A stretch of 60,947 nucleotides of DNA from Thalassospira sp. (GTDB lineage Bacteria > Pseudomonadota > Alphaproteobacteria > Rhodospirillales > Thalassospiraceae), in contig NZ_PAQR01000009.1 in assembly GCF_002709775.1 (NCBI RefSeq), positions 1-60,947 of the forward strand. The letters run 5' to 3'. Shown here in pieces: positions 9,628-18,706 of this stretch (positions are counted from its first letter, which is position 1; the number at the start of each line of letters is the position of its first letter). Below the pieces are notes generated by a model. It did not search any database. It worked only from the letters and a program-made list of their open reading frames with translations, and was not told the DNA's origin. The translations under genes and the position numbers were made by a program.

Positions 9628-10320
9628 TTACGCCCTCGCCACACCGCGGGCGGCCCGCTTTTCAAGATAGTTGAAGACCAGTAGCGAAACCGTTGTAAAT
9701 GAAAGAAACATCAGCATCGCTACCAGATAGAAAGTAAACGGTGCCTTTTCGGTTCCTGCACCAATGGCGGCCTTGCGCATGATCTCTTCGACACCGACAA
9801 CGGAAATAAGTGCGGTGTCCTTGATCAGGACCTGAAACAGGTTATTGAGCCCCGGTAGGGCAAAGCGCCAAAGTTGCGGCAGCTTGATGCGCATGAAAAT
9901 CTGCATCGGCGTCATGCCACAGGCGGTCGCAGCTTCGATCTGCCCAATCGGGATTGATTGCATGGCCGCACGGAAGACTTCCGATGCGAATGCGCCCTGC
10001 ACAAGGGCCAAGGCCGCGACACCCGACCAGAAGGCCGGAATATCAACGCGGGTTTCCTCACCGGAAATAAGCTCGGCAAGGCTTTGAACGGCAATCGTGC
10101 CGCCGAAATAAATCAATAAAATAACAAGAAGCTCGGGAATACCGCGAATAAGAACGGTATAGCTTTCCCCGATCACACGCAGCGTGCGATAGCGCGACAG
10201 CTTTGCTGATGCGCCTAATAAACCAATAACAATCATGAATGGCAAAACGGTAAGGCAAAGCTGAACTGTGACCAGTCCCCCTTCAAGCATCTGCCAGCCG
10301 CGGCCGTATAAATCGAGCAT
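9628..10320 (-). CDS. Amino-acid ABC transporter permease, HisQ/AotQ type
   Basis: A 230-residue permease, partner of the HisM-type protein downstream. The EAA loop is QIEAATACGMTPMQIFMRIK, and LIRGIPELLVILLIYFGG is the family's N-terminal signature, distinguishing HisQ from HisM. About five membrane helices are evident. The heterodimer would form the pore of an importer for basic amino acids. It lies 114 bases downstream of the binding-protein gene in the same direction. Confidence 0.93.
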   Translation of the reverse strand: MLDLYGRGWQMLEGGLVTVQLCLTVLPFMIVIGLLGASAKLSRYRTLRVIGESYTVLIRGIPELLVILLIYFGGTIAVQSLAELISGEETRVDIPAFWSGVAALALVQGAFASEVFRAAMQSIPIGQIEAATACGMTPMQIFMRIKLPQLWRFALPGLNNLFQVLIKDTALISVVGVEEIMRKAAIGAGTEKAPFTFYLVAMLMFLSFTTVSLLVFNYLEKRAARGVARA

Positions 10321-10434
10321 GGTATCTCCAGCTTTCCTTGATGCTGAGTGTGCTTTTCACCCCTGATTAAAAGCATCACCCAACAATAAGGGAAGGGCGG
10401 CGAACAATTCGCCGCCCCGGATAGATAAGGCAGA

Positions 10435-11232
10435 TCAATTCGGATGCAGATCGATCGCCGGGAAGTATTTCTTGTTCAGTTCTTCGTAAGAACCGTTCGC
10501 CAGCATTTCAGCCAGAGCCTTGTTGAAGATTTCCTTCAGGTCCTGGTCTTCCTTGCGGATGCCGATGCCGGCACCTTCGCCGAACCACTGGCTCGGAGCG
10601 AACTGGTTGGAAACGAAGCCGTAACCGTTACCTTCATCCGAGTTTACCCAAGCTTCGAGGGTACCGGAGTCAGCAAGGGTGGCATCAACACGGCCAGCAG
10701 TCAGGTCAAGCAGAGCTTCGTCCTGCGTGCCGTACATGCGGATTTCGATGCCCGGGAAGTTGTCTTCAAGGAAGTTTGCGTGCGTGGTCGAACGCTGAAC
10801 ACCGATGACCATGCCATCAAGCGCGTCTTCGATGACTTCGCCGTCTTTGTAGGCGGTGATGCTCATGCCGTCTTTACCAACAAACACCGCCGGGGTGTTG
10901 CTGTAATAGTCGGAGAAGTCGATGGAGCGCTTGCGCTCTTCGGTGATCGACATCTGGGCGATGATCGCATCATATTTCTTGGCCAGAAGACCCGGGATCA
11001 TGCCGTCCCAGTCCTGAGCAACGATTTCGCACTCGATCTTTGCGGTTTCACAAAGCTTGACGGCGAAATCAACGTCGAAACCGATGAGGTTGCCATTGTC
11101 GTCCATCATGTTGAACGGAGGGTAGGCACCCTCGGTCGCCACAACGACTTTATCCCAGGCAGCACTTGCTGCCGAAGCACTCAATGCAATGCCAACTGCT
11201 GCGGCAGATGCAACCTTGATCCAGTTTTTCAT
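10435..11232 (-). CDS. Periplasmic basic-amino-acid binding protein, HisJ/AotJ family
   Basis: A 265-residue family 3 solute-binding protein with a signal peptide cleaved after about residue 24 (ASAASA). Landmarks: VVATEGAYPPFNMMDDNGN at the N-terminus, the GFDVDFAVKLC ligand motif and the DGMIPGLLAKKYDAIIAQMSITEERK segment typical of lysine/arginine/ornithine binding proteins. It delivers ligand to the HisQM-type permeases. The ATG at 11232 follows AGGGAG. An antisense open frame covering the whole gene is a codon-bias shadow. Confidence 0.93.
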   Translation of the reverse strand: MKNWIKVASAAAVGIALSASAASAAWDKVVVATEGAYPPFNMMDDNGNLIGFDVDFAVKLCETAKIECEIVAQDWDGMIPGLLAKKYDAIIAQMSITEERKRSIDFSDYYSNTPAVFVGKDGMSITAYKDGEVIEDALDGMVIGVQRSTTHANFLEDNFPGIEIRMYGTQDEALLDLTAGRVDATLADSGTLEAWVNSDEGNGYGFVSNQFAPSQWFGEGAGIGIRKEDQDLKEIFNKALAEMLANGSYEELNKKYFPAIDLHPN

Positions 11233-11320
11233 TCATAGTCTCCCTTGTTGATTGGAATGGCGCGCAACGACGTGCTCCCATTCTTGCGGCCAGGGCCAAC
11301 CAGACCCTGGTCTGCCCAAA

Positions 11321-12094
11321 TCAGAAATCGCGCTGAAGAAACTGCTTCATGCGCTCTGATTTTGGATTCTCGAATACATCAGTCGGGTTGCCGAATTCCT
11401 CGACCCGTCCCTGATGCAAATACATGACATGGCTTGATACACCGCGGGCAAAGCCCATCTCGTGGGTCACCACAAGCATCGTGCGGCCTTCTTCAGCAAG
11501 GTCCGTCATGACCCTGAGAACTTCACCCACCAGTTCGGGGTCAAGTGCCGAAGTCGGCTCATCAAACAGCAAGACGTCCGGTGAAATCGCAAGCGCGCGG
11601 GCAATCGCTGCGCGCTGTTGCTGGCCGCCAGATACATGACCGGGATAGTAATCCCGACGTTCATACATACCGACTTTTTTCAGCAGTGCGTCTGCCTTCT
11701 CGATTGCTTCTTTTCTTGGAACGCCAAGCACATGAATCGGTGCTTCGATGACGTTTTCAAGAATGGTCAGATGGCTCCAGAGATTGAAGCTTTGAAACAC
11801 CATCGCTAGCTTGGTGCGGATACGCTGAAGCTGCTTTTTATCGGCGGCTTCCTGTGAGCCGTCCTTTAGCGTCTTCATGCGGATCAGTTCACCTTTGACG
11901 TGAACCTTGCCGGCATTTGGCGTTTCAAGCAGGTTGATGCATCTCAGAAACGTGCTTTTGCCCGAACCGGACGAGCCAATAATCGAAATCACGTCGCCGG
12001 TATTGGCCGTAAGGTCAATTCCTTTGAGAACTTCATGCTCCCCAAAGCTTTTGAACATCCCTTCGACCTGTAGGGCGGGTATGTCTTTGCTCAT
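11321..12094 (-). CDS. Amino-acid ABC transporter ATP-binding protein, HisP/AotP family
   Basis: A 257-residue ABC ATPase. Walker [10 protein letters not shown] is at about residues 36-44, the Q-loop FQSFNLW near 99, the signature SGGQQQR near 155 and Walker [13 protein letters not shown] near 175. The insert after Walker A ([20 protein letters not shown]) is characteristic of HisP-type proteins for basic amino acids. It is the first gene of the operon ATPase - binding protein - permeases - AotO-like enzyme. No strong Shine-Dalgarno lies close to the ATG. Confidence 0.95.
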   Translation of the reverse strand: MSKDIPALQVEGMFKSFGEHEVLKGIDLTANTGDVISIIGSSGSGKSTFLRCINLLETPNAGKVHVKGELIRMKTLKDGSQEAADKKQLQRIRTKLAMVFQSFNLWSHLTILENVIEAPIHVLGVPRKEAIEKADALLKKVGMYERRDYYPGHVSGGQQQRAAIARALAISPDVLLFDEPTSALDPELVGEVLRVMTDLAEEGRTMLVVTHEMGFARGVSSHVMYLHQGRVEEFGNPTDVFENPKSERMKQFLQRDF

Positions 12095-12241
12095 AACGAG
12101 TTTAAATTATCCCTGTTGAGAGTCTTCATTTTTCGTTCGTCTTAGCATCCGAAAACGGATGCTCCCCCACAAGACACGCCAAAGCGCCTCTCATTCCGTC
12201 AATAATTGCCTGTCCAACGAGAGCATTTCCACTGATATTTT

Positions 12242-12263
12242 GCAGTTTTATGAAGAAAACTGC
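12242..12263. promoter_or_regulatory. Inverted repeat in the divergent ABC/TRAP intergenic region
   Basis: Perfect 8-base arms GCAGTTTT and AAAACTGC enclose a 6-base spacer. The site lies 148 bases upstream of the ABC operon start in a 574-base region (12095-12668) that holds no convincing gene. Candidate operator for the ABC operon or the divergent TRAP genes. Confidence 0.4.
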
Positions 12264-12301
12264 GGTTTCAGACGGTTACACATCACCATTAGCGACCGCA
12301 T

Positions 12302-12316
12302 TGCACAAATCGTGCA
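12302..12316. promoter_or_regulatory. TGCAC-N5-GTGCA palindrome
   Basis: Second perfect palindrome in the same intergenic region, about 40 bases from the first. Its size and dyad spacing resemble LysR-type sites (T-N11-A form), but no LysR gene is in the window. The rest of 12095-12668 is AT-rich with no supported coding sequence. Confidence 0.35.
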
Positions 12317-12668
12317 GCAGTAAGGGATTTTACGCAATAAAAAACTACAGGTATTTCTCGGAATACAGCCGGACTCCCGTTCAAAACGCCAGACAGGCAC
12401 TTTGTAGACTCCGAAACCTGATCGTTCAGCAATGAAACGTCAGGAAGGATAATCCACATACCTCGACCATCGCGCAGCAATCATTACGTAACGGAAAATT
12501 GGACCGCATAATACTAAAGTAGCACCACACAAGAGATCGACATCACTATGAAATCCCACCGTTTTCGTTATTGATTAAGAACCACATTGCCATCAACCTC
12601 GAGTTTCCCCATATGAGGAAATGACTTGTGGCGAACTCTCACAAAATACCGATAAACGGAGGAAATTA

Positions 12669-13643
12669 ATGAAACGCGCATTATTTGCAGGGATGGCGGT
12701 CGCGTTCGCGTTCGGGAGCACCGCTGCCGTAGCTCAGGATCGTGCCGGTTGGCCGGAAAGCTTCACCGTCGGCACGGCGTCCCAAGGCGGGACCTATTTC
12801 GCGTATGGCTCTGGCTGGGCGAACCTTGTGGCTGAAGAGCTTGGCATTTCCGGCGGCGGTGAAGTCACCGGCGGCCCGATGCAGAACATGGCACTTGTCC
12901 ATACCGGTGAAGCTGCCTTTGGCATGACCACCATGGGTCCGGCTGCTGAATCGCTTGCTGGTACCAACCCGATCGCACCGGGTCTTCAGATGACCAATGC
13001 CTGTGCAATGTTCCCGATGTATCAGACGCCGTTCTCGATCACCGCATTGTCTTCTTCCGGGATTGCTTCGGTTGCCGACATTCCGGCAGGTGCCAAAATC
13101 GGCTTCGGTCCGGCAGGTTCGACCTCGGACACCTATTTCCCGCGTATGCTTGAAGAACTCGGTGTTGACTTCGAACGTCGTAACGGCGGCTGGGCCGACC
13201 TTGGTGGTCAGCTGCAGGATGGTCTGCTTGACGTGATTGCATTCGCTGCAGGCGTCCCGGTTCCGGCCGTCAGCCAGCTTGAAGTCCAGACCGACGTGAA
13301 CATCATCGAGTTTACCGAAGACGAACAGAAACAGATCATGGATGCCTTCCCGGTATCCGAGTTCGACATCGCAGCGGATACCTACACCACGCTGACTGAG
13401 CCGGCACGTTCGGTTTCGATGTGGAACTTCGCCATTGCCAACTGTGACCTTCCGGAAAGCTTTGTCTATGCCGTCACCGATGTTGTGATGTCTGACAACG
13501 AGCGGATGGTTTCAATCCACCGTGCAGCCCGTTCGACTGTTCCGGCAAACTGGGACAAGAACAAGGTCATGAAGTGGCACCCTGGTGCTGCCAAGTGGTT
13601 CAATGAAAATGGTGCGTCCATTCCGGCAGACATGATCAACTGA
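12669..13643 (+). CDS. TRAP transporter solute-binding protein, TAXI family
   Basis: A 324-residue periplasmic protein with a signal peptide ending at about VAAVAQ (residue 23). The TAXI family start of the mature protein is seen as FTVGTASQGGTYFAYGSGW, followed by conserved MALVHTGEAAFGMTTMGPA. The ATG at 12669 follows GGAGGAAATTA, so a longer open frame upstream is discarded. It would hand an organic acid or amino acid (glutamate is known for some TAXI proteins) to the fused permease encoded 112 bases downstream. The ligand cannot be told from sequence. Confidence 0.92.
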   Translation: MKRALFAGMAVAFAFGSTAAVAQDRAGWPESFTVGTASQGGTYFAYGSGWANLVAEELGISGGGEVTGGPMQNMALVHTGEAAFGMTTMGPAAESLAGTNPIAPGLQMTNACAMFPMYQTPFSITALSSSGIASVADIPAGAKIGFGPAGSTSDTYFPRMLEELGVDFERRNGGWADLGGQLQDGLLDVIAFAAGVPVPAVSQLEVQTDVNIIEFTEDEQKQIMDAFPVSEFDIAADTYTTLTEPARSVSMWNFAIANCDLPESFVYAVTDVVMSDNERMVSIHRAARSTVPANWDKNKVMKWHPGAAKWFNENGASIPADMIN

Positions 13644-13755
13644 TCCCTGTCTGTTAGACACTTAAAAGGCGGACTGTCCTGATGGACGGTCCGCCATATT
13701 TCAATTCCAGCTTGCCTGTGGCCAAAAACAATCTTGCGTGAGTGCGGGGGAACAA

Positions 13756-15996
13756 ATGACAGATAAAAGCCAGGTCGAAGACGAACACCTTATTGCCGAT
13801 GGTGTTGACGAGGAGCCGGTTGAACATAACCGACGCCTGTTTGAGGGCAGGGGCCTGACCTTCATCACGATCTCCGCTGCGATCTATGCGGCATTCCATA
13901 TGCTCGCACTCAACGGTGTCTCGCTGTCTGGCATGACCGGCGGCTTTGTTAATTTGCCATTCCTACCCGATTTCCCGCTTGAAACCTGGAACTTCCGCAT
14001 TGTTCACGTCGCCGGTGCATTGGCGCTTGGCTTCCTGTGGTACTCGGCCAACAGCTTTAATGACAGCCCGGGCACAAGCACGCCGCTTCTGGGCTATCTG
14101 TCCTATGTCCTTCTGGTCCCGGCCTTCATGGCAACAGGCATGGCATTCAGTTTCGCCATGGATATCCAGAATGGCGTGATGTGGAACGGCATTGATGCCA
14201 CAATCAAGTTCAATGAAACATGGCTGTTTGGCGCACCGCTAATGGTCGCGACGATCGGCGGCATTGTCCTTTCATGGTTCCACAAGACATCTCGCGATAA
14301 ATATTCGGCACCTGATTTTGTCTTGTGCGTCTGTGGGCTCGCCGTTGCCGTCTATCTGATCACGATTTACGGCACACTTATGCGCAACTCCACCGGCACC
14401 CCGTTTGCGCCGATCGGTATTTCCATCGCGGCCGTTGCCGGTACTTTGCTGATTATGGAACTGACGCGCCGCGTTGCGGGTCTGGCGCTTGTCATCATTG
14501 CCACGATCTTCTTGGTCTATGTCTTTGTTGGTGAATTCCTGCCGGGCTTCCTGCAGTCGCCGTCGATCACCTGGCAGCGCTTCTTTAGCCAGGTTTACAC
14601 CGATGCCGGTATCCTTGGCCCGACGACGGCCGTATCGTCGACCTACATCATTCTCTTCATCATCTTTGCGGCCTTCCTTCAGGCGTCCAAAGTTGGCGAC
14701 TATTTCGTGAACTTTGCTTTCTCGGTCGCTGGCCGTGCGCGTGGCGGCCCGGCAAAGGTTGCGATCTTTGCATCCGGTTTGATGGGTATGATCAACGGTA
14801 CCTCCGCCGGTAACGTGGTTGCCACCGGGTCGCTGACCATCCCGCTGATGAAAAAGGTTGGCTATCATAAGAAAACCGCTGGCGCGATTGAGGCCGCGGC
14901 TTCCACCGGCGGCCAGATCATGCCGCCGATCATGGGGGCAGGTGCCTTCATCATGGCCGAGATTACCGGTATTCCTTATACCGACATCGCCATTGCGGCG
15001 GTTATTCCGGCCATCCTTTATTTCGTATCGATCTATTTCATGGTCGATTTCGAAGCCGCCAAACTTGGCATGCGCGGCATGCGTGAAGACGAATTGCCGC
15101 GCTTTGATGCGATGGTCAAAAAGGTCTTCCTGTTCCTGCCGATCATCATTCTGATCATTGCGCTGTTCCTAGGTTACTCCGTGATCAGGGCAGGGACACT
15201 TGCCACGGTTGCGGCTGTGGTTGTCAGCTGGTTGACGCCAAACCGCGTTGGTGTTCGTGCTGTTGCCAAGGCGTTTGAACTGGCCGGCGGCATGTCGATT
15301 CAGATCATCGCGGTCTGTGCGTGTGCCGGTATTATCGTCGGTGTTATAGCGCTAACCGGTGTTGGTGCACGTTTTTCGAACCTGCTGCTTGGTTTGGCCG
15401 AAGCATCCCAGCTTCTGGCACTGGTCTTTGCCATGCTGATCGCGATTTTGCTGGGCATGGGGATGCCGACGACGGCGGCCTATGCCGTGGCAGCGTCCGT
15501 GGTGGCACCGGGCCTGATTGAGCTTGGAATTGAACCACTTACCGCACACTTCTTCGTGTTCTACTTTGCCGTCGTTTCGGCCATTACACCACCGGTGGCA
15601 CTGGCATCCTATGCCGCTGCCGGGATATCGGGCGCCAACCCGATGGAAACATCGGTTGCGTCGTTCAAGATTGGTATCGCCGCCTTCATCGTGCCGTTCA
15701 TGTTCTTCTATAACTCGGCAATTCTCATGGATGGCTCCTACCTCCAGATCGGCCAGGCACTGGTCACCGCCGTTGTTGGCGTGTTCCTGCTGTCGGCTGG
15801 CGTGCAGGGCTGGTTCCTTGGTGGCTCGGCTGTCTGGTTCCTGCGCATTCTTCTGATCATCGCGGCCCTCTTCATGATTTCGGGCGGCCTGATCACCGAT
15901 ATCATTGGTGTCGGCATGGCGATTGGCACACTCTTCATTCAGCGCGTCCTGAAACCGAAGCCAGGATCAACCCTGCGGAGTGGTGGAGCGGATTAA
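13756..15996 (+). CDS. TRAP transporter fused permease (4TM/12TM)
   Basis: A 746-residue integral membrane protein that fuses the small DctQ-like (about residues 40-230) and large DctM-like (about 250-700) TRAP subunits, the form normally paired with TAXI binding proteins. Many hydrophobic helices alternate with motifs such as GLMGMINGTSAGNVVATG and GGQIMPPIMGAGAFIMAE of the DctM fold. ATG at 13756 with GCGGGGGA just upstream is preferred to a GTG six codons earlier. It follows the TAXI gene and ends at a clear terminator, closing a two-gene operon. Confidence 0.93.
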   Translation: MTDKSQVEDEHLIADGVDEEPVEHNRRLFEGRGLTFITISAAIYAAFHMLALNGVSLSGMTGGFVNLPFLPDFPLETWNFRIVHVAGALALGFLWYSANSFNDSPGTSTPLLGYLSYVLLVPAFMATGMAFSFAMDIQNGVMWNGIDATIKFNETWLFGAPLMVATIGGIVLSWFHKTSRDKYSAPDFVLCVCGLAVAVYLITIYGTLMRNSTGTPFAPIGISIAAVAGTLLIMELTRRVAGLALVIIATIFLVYVFVGEFLPGFLQSPSITWQRFFSQVYTDAGILGPTTAVSSTYIILFIIFAAFLQASKVGDYFVNFAFSVAGRARGGPAKVAIFASGLMGMINGTSAGNVVATGSLTIPLMKKVGYHKKTAGAIEAAASTGGQIMPPIMGAGAFIMAEITGIPYTDIAIAAVIPAILYFVSIYFMVDFEAAKLGMRGMREDELPRFDAMVKKVFLFLPIIILIIALFLGYSVIRAGTLATVAAVVVSWLTPNRVGVRAVAKAFELAGGMSIQIIAVCACAGIIVGVIALTGVGARFSNLLLGLAEASQLLALVFAMLIAILLGMGMPTTAAYAVAASVVAPGLIELGIEPLTAHFFVFYFAVVSAITPPVALASYAAAGISGANPMETSVASFKIGIAAFIVPFMFFYNSAILMDGSYLQIGQALVTAVVGVFLLSAGVQGWFLGGSAVWFLRILLIIAALFMISGGLITDIIGVGMAIGTLFIQRVLKPKPGSTLRSGGAD

Positions 15997-16024
15997 ATGC
16001 GCCACGTAGTCGAGGCAAAACAAG

Positions 16025-16056
16025 AAAAGCGCACCACATTCGGTGCGCTTTTTCTT
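16025..16056 (+). terminator. Intrinsic terminator after the TRAP operon
   Basis: Arms AAAGCGCACC and GGTGCGCTTT around a short ACATTC loop are followed by TTCTTTT. It lies between the convergent TRAP permease and YjdM genes and, with flanking A and T runs on both sides, may work in both directions. Confidence 0.88.
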
Positions 16057-16080
16057 TTAGATAGCTCGTTGTTCGATCGC

Positions 16081-16419
16081 TTATTCAGCAACCTTTTTAA
16101 CGAATTCGGACTTCAACCCCATCTGACCGATTCCCGGGATTTTGCAGTCGATGTCATGGTCGCCATCAACAAGGCGGATGCCTTTGACCTTGGTGCCGAC
16201 TTTCACGACAGCCGATGAACCTTTGACCTTGAGATCCTTGATCACCGAAACGGTATCGCCATCGGCAAGCGGCGTGCCGTTGGAATCACGAACGACGTTG
16301 GCATCTATTTGTCCTGCGGTCAGTGACCATTCATGGGCACATTCCGGGCAAATCAGCAATTCGCCATCTTCATAGGTGTAGGGGGATTCACATTTGGGGC
16401 AGGGTGGCAGTTCGCTCAT
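16081..16419 (-). CDS. yjdM: Zinc-ribbon YjdM/PhnA family protein
   Basis: A 112-residue protein with an N-terminal zinc ribbon (CPKC at 8-11, CPEC at 24-27) and the SH3-like C-terminal PhnA domain with [17 protein letters not shown] and [19 protein letters not shown]. Although long annotated as alkylphosphonate uptake protein PhnA, this family is not the phosphonoacetate hydrolase and its role is unknown. It is encoded alone, convergent to the TRAP operon. The family match is strong; no function is claimed. Confidence 0.92.
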   Translation of the reverse strand: MSELPPCPKCESPYTYEDGELLICPECAHEWSLTAGQIDANVVRDSNGTPLADGDTVSVIKDLKVKGSSAVVKVGTKVKGIRLVDGDHDIDCKIPGIGQMGLKSEFVKKVAE

Positions 16420-16527
16420 ATCAATGACCTTTCGACGATGGTGACGTCACGGCAGATACGGCTAGGTAGCTAGCAAGGAACATCGCCTTGCGTTTGCTGA
16501 ACTGGTTCTGCTCTGTCCTGGAATAAA

Positions 16528-16617
<90 letters not shown>

Positions 16618-16780
16618 GCAAAACCGGTTGGAGCACATTGTGCTCTGGGCGCTTTCAATAAATTGAGGAGGATGACCTGTCAATAGGGCAATCCCATATT
16701 GCAGCGAATGCTGGTGATTTATCCGGATTTCAGTATGGTAAGCGAATTGCCCCAACCATTTCTTTTGGGAATTTCCAGAC

Positions 16781-17605
16781 GTGTTCTACTTCCTGTCCAA
16801 AACGCTTAGCATTCTGATCAATACCGCTTTCATGCATAGCCTTTTGCTCGCCATTTTGTTTGGCCTGTTGATCCTAAAACGAACGCGCCGGTTTGCGATC
16901 GGTGGACTGATAGCCCTCACCGGGGCTTCGTTGCTGATTACGGTTATTCCGGTTGGAACAATGCTGTCCCGCACCCTAGAAACACGGTTTGAGCAACCAG
17001 ACCTAACGAACGTGAACTTTGCTGGCGCGGTAACGCTGTCAGGTAGTCTTTATCCCAAAAGTTACCTGGAACGAGGAGAGATGAACGTTCGTTATTCGGC
17101 AGACCGGATATTCGCAATGCTTCGGATGGCAAGCCTGTATCCCGATAAACCCGTCCTGTTCACCGGCGGGGATGGTAACCTGGCAGAGCGTGGGTTTAGC
17201 GAAGCCGTTGTCCTTGAAAACTGGCTGAACGATTCGGGCCTTAAAACACCAAACATGTATTTCGAGGCGCAATCACGTAACACGCATGAGAACGCCACAA
17301 AATCCCTTGAAATGGTTTATCGCGAATGGCCTGAACTTGCCCGAAAGCCTTGGGTTCTCATCACTTCGGCGCAACATATGCCGCGCGCTGTTGGGGCGTT
17401 TCGTCAGGCGGGCTGGAATGTGATCCCATATCCGGTAGACAGATTCACCTCTGATGAGCTTCATTTAGCAAGTCTTAACGTCTCAGGGGCTATCAAATCC
17501 CTTGGCCGTGCTTTGCGTGAATGGGTTGGTTTGACCGCCTATTACTGGACCGGTCGAACAGATGCGTGGTTCCCCGGACCGCAAGCACCCGGGGCCGAAA
17601 ACTGA
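16781..17605 (+). CDS. YdcF/DUF218 family membrane protein (ElyC/SanA-like)
   Basis: A 274-residue protein with two N-terminal membrane helices (about 12-32 and 38-60) and a DUF218 domain behind them. Family motifs are seen: LSGSLYP, TGGDGNLAERGFSEA, the signature SRNTHENA, and VLITSAQHMPRAVGAF. E. coli ElyC and SanA of this family affect envelope integrity and lipid-carrier dependent steps, but the reaction is not settled. It starts with GTG at 16781 and lies 23 bases upstream of the mltB-like gene, consistent with an envelope role. Confidence 0.85.
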   Translation: MFYFLSKTLSILINTAFMHSLLLAILFGLLILKRTRRFAIGGLIALTGASLLITVIPVGTMLSRTLETRFEQPDLTNVNFAGAVTLSGSLYPKSYLERGEMNVRYSADRIFAMLRMASLYPDKPVLFTGGDGNLAERGFSEAVVLENWLNDSGLKTPNMYFEAQSRNTHENATKSLEMVYREWPELARKPWVLITSAQHMPRAVGAFRQAGWNVIPYPVDRFTSDELHLASLNVSGAIKSLGRALREWVGLTAYYWTGRTDAWFPGPQAPGAEN

Positions 17606-17628
17606 TTACATGATTGGATGAGGCTTAG

Positions 17629-18633
17629 ATGAAATTCTGGAAACTGCTTACCGCCGCCTCCGTCGTTGCCGTGATGGCGGCACATGCACCGGCCTTTGCA
17701 CAGACCGATGAGAAACTTCCAGAATTCACCACCGAGGGATTTGACGAATGGCTCGTTGAATTCAAGAAGGAAGCCGCAAGCAAAGGCATTTCCGATGCAA
17801 CACTCGAAGTTGCCTTTGCCAATACCCAACCGATCCCCAAAGTGATCGAATATGATCGTAGCCAGCCGGAATTCAAACTGACCTTTGAACAGTATCTTGA
17901 TCGTGTTGTACCGCAGTCCCGCGTAAATGAAGGTCGCCAAAAATACGCGGAAAACCGCGAAATCATAGATGCTGCTGCCAAAAAATACGGCGTCCCGGGC
18001 CATTACCTGACCGCTTTCTGGGGCATTGAAACCGGATTTGGTCGCTTCACGGGCGGGTATTCGGTTGTTGATTCTCTTGCAACCCTCGCATTCGAAGGTC
18101 GCCGTGCGGAATATTTCCGGAAAGAGTTGATGAATGCACTGACCATCATCGATGCCGGTCATATTGCACCTGAAAAGATGTCTGGTTCCTGGGCAGGTGC
18201 AATGGGGCAGGCGCAGTTCATGCCGTCCACCTTCCTGAACTATGCGCGTGACGGAAATGGTGATGGCAAAATTGATCTGTGGGGCGCAAAGGAAGATGTA
18301 TTTGCTTCTGCTGCGAACTATCTCTCGACTGTTGGCTGGCACGCAGATGAGCGCTGGGGCCGCAAGATTTCCCTGCCGGAAAACTTCGACATGGAACTTG
18401 AAGGCCGCGATATCCGCAAGCCGATTGCTGAGTGGCAAAAGCTTGGTGTGCGCATGCCGAACGGGTCTGATTTGCCGGCCGCGGACATGGAAGCATCAAT
18501 TGTCATCGTAAATGACGGTGAAGGTCCTGCGTATATGGTTTATAACAATTTCCACACCATCATGCATTGGAACCGCTCGACATACTTCGCGATTGCGGTT
18601 GGCACACTGGCCGATAAAATTGCTGGCCGTTAA
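17629..18633 (+). CDS. mltB: Lytic murein transglycosylase, MltB type
   Basis: A 334-residue periplasmic enzyme with a signal peptide cleaved at about APAFA-Q (residue 24-25). The catalytic glutamate is E134 in FWGIETGFG, followed by MGQAQFMPSTFLNYA and GDGKIDLW, the standard MltB (GH103) features. It cleaves the MurNAc-GlcNAc bond producing 1,6-anhydro ends. No lipobox cysteine is present, so it looks soluble rather than a lipoprotein. No C-terminal peptidoglycan-binding domain is seen. It lies in a run with RlpA and a carboxypeptidase, all acting on the cell wall. Confidence 0.94.
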   Translation: MKFWKLLTAASVVAVMAAHAPAFAQTDEKLPEFTTEGFDEWLVEFKKEAASKGISDATLEVAFANTQPIPKVIEYDRSQPEFKLTFEQYLDRVVPQSRVNEGRQKYAENREIIDAAAKKYGVPGHYLTAFWGIETGFGRFTGGYSVVDSLATLAFEGRRAEYFRKELMNALTIIDAGHIAPEKMSGSWAGAMGQAQFMPSTFLNYARDGNGDGKIDLWGAKEDVFASAANYLSTVGWHADERWGRKISLPENFDMELEGRDIRKPIAEWQKLGVRMPNGSDLPAADMEASIVIVNDGEGPAYMVYNNFHTIMHWNRSTYFAIAVGTLADKIAGR

Positions 18634-18706
18634 CAATACCCGTCCGAACAACGGACTTCATGTCTGAACGAGCATGGACAGAGCATCTACAAGCGGGGAC
18701 ACCTTG

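Noticed and set aside
10444..11238. 264-codon plus-strand open frame over the amino-acid binding protein gene
   Set aside because: Exact antisense shadow of a clear binding protein with signal peptide.
12250..12480. Opposed 61-63-codon open frames in the ABC/TRAP intergenic region
   Set aside because: No ribosome binding site, no recognisable protein features, and they overlap each other and the palindromes.
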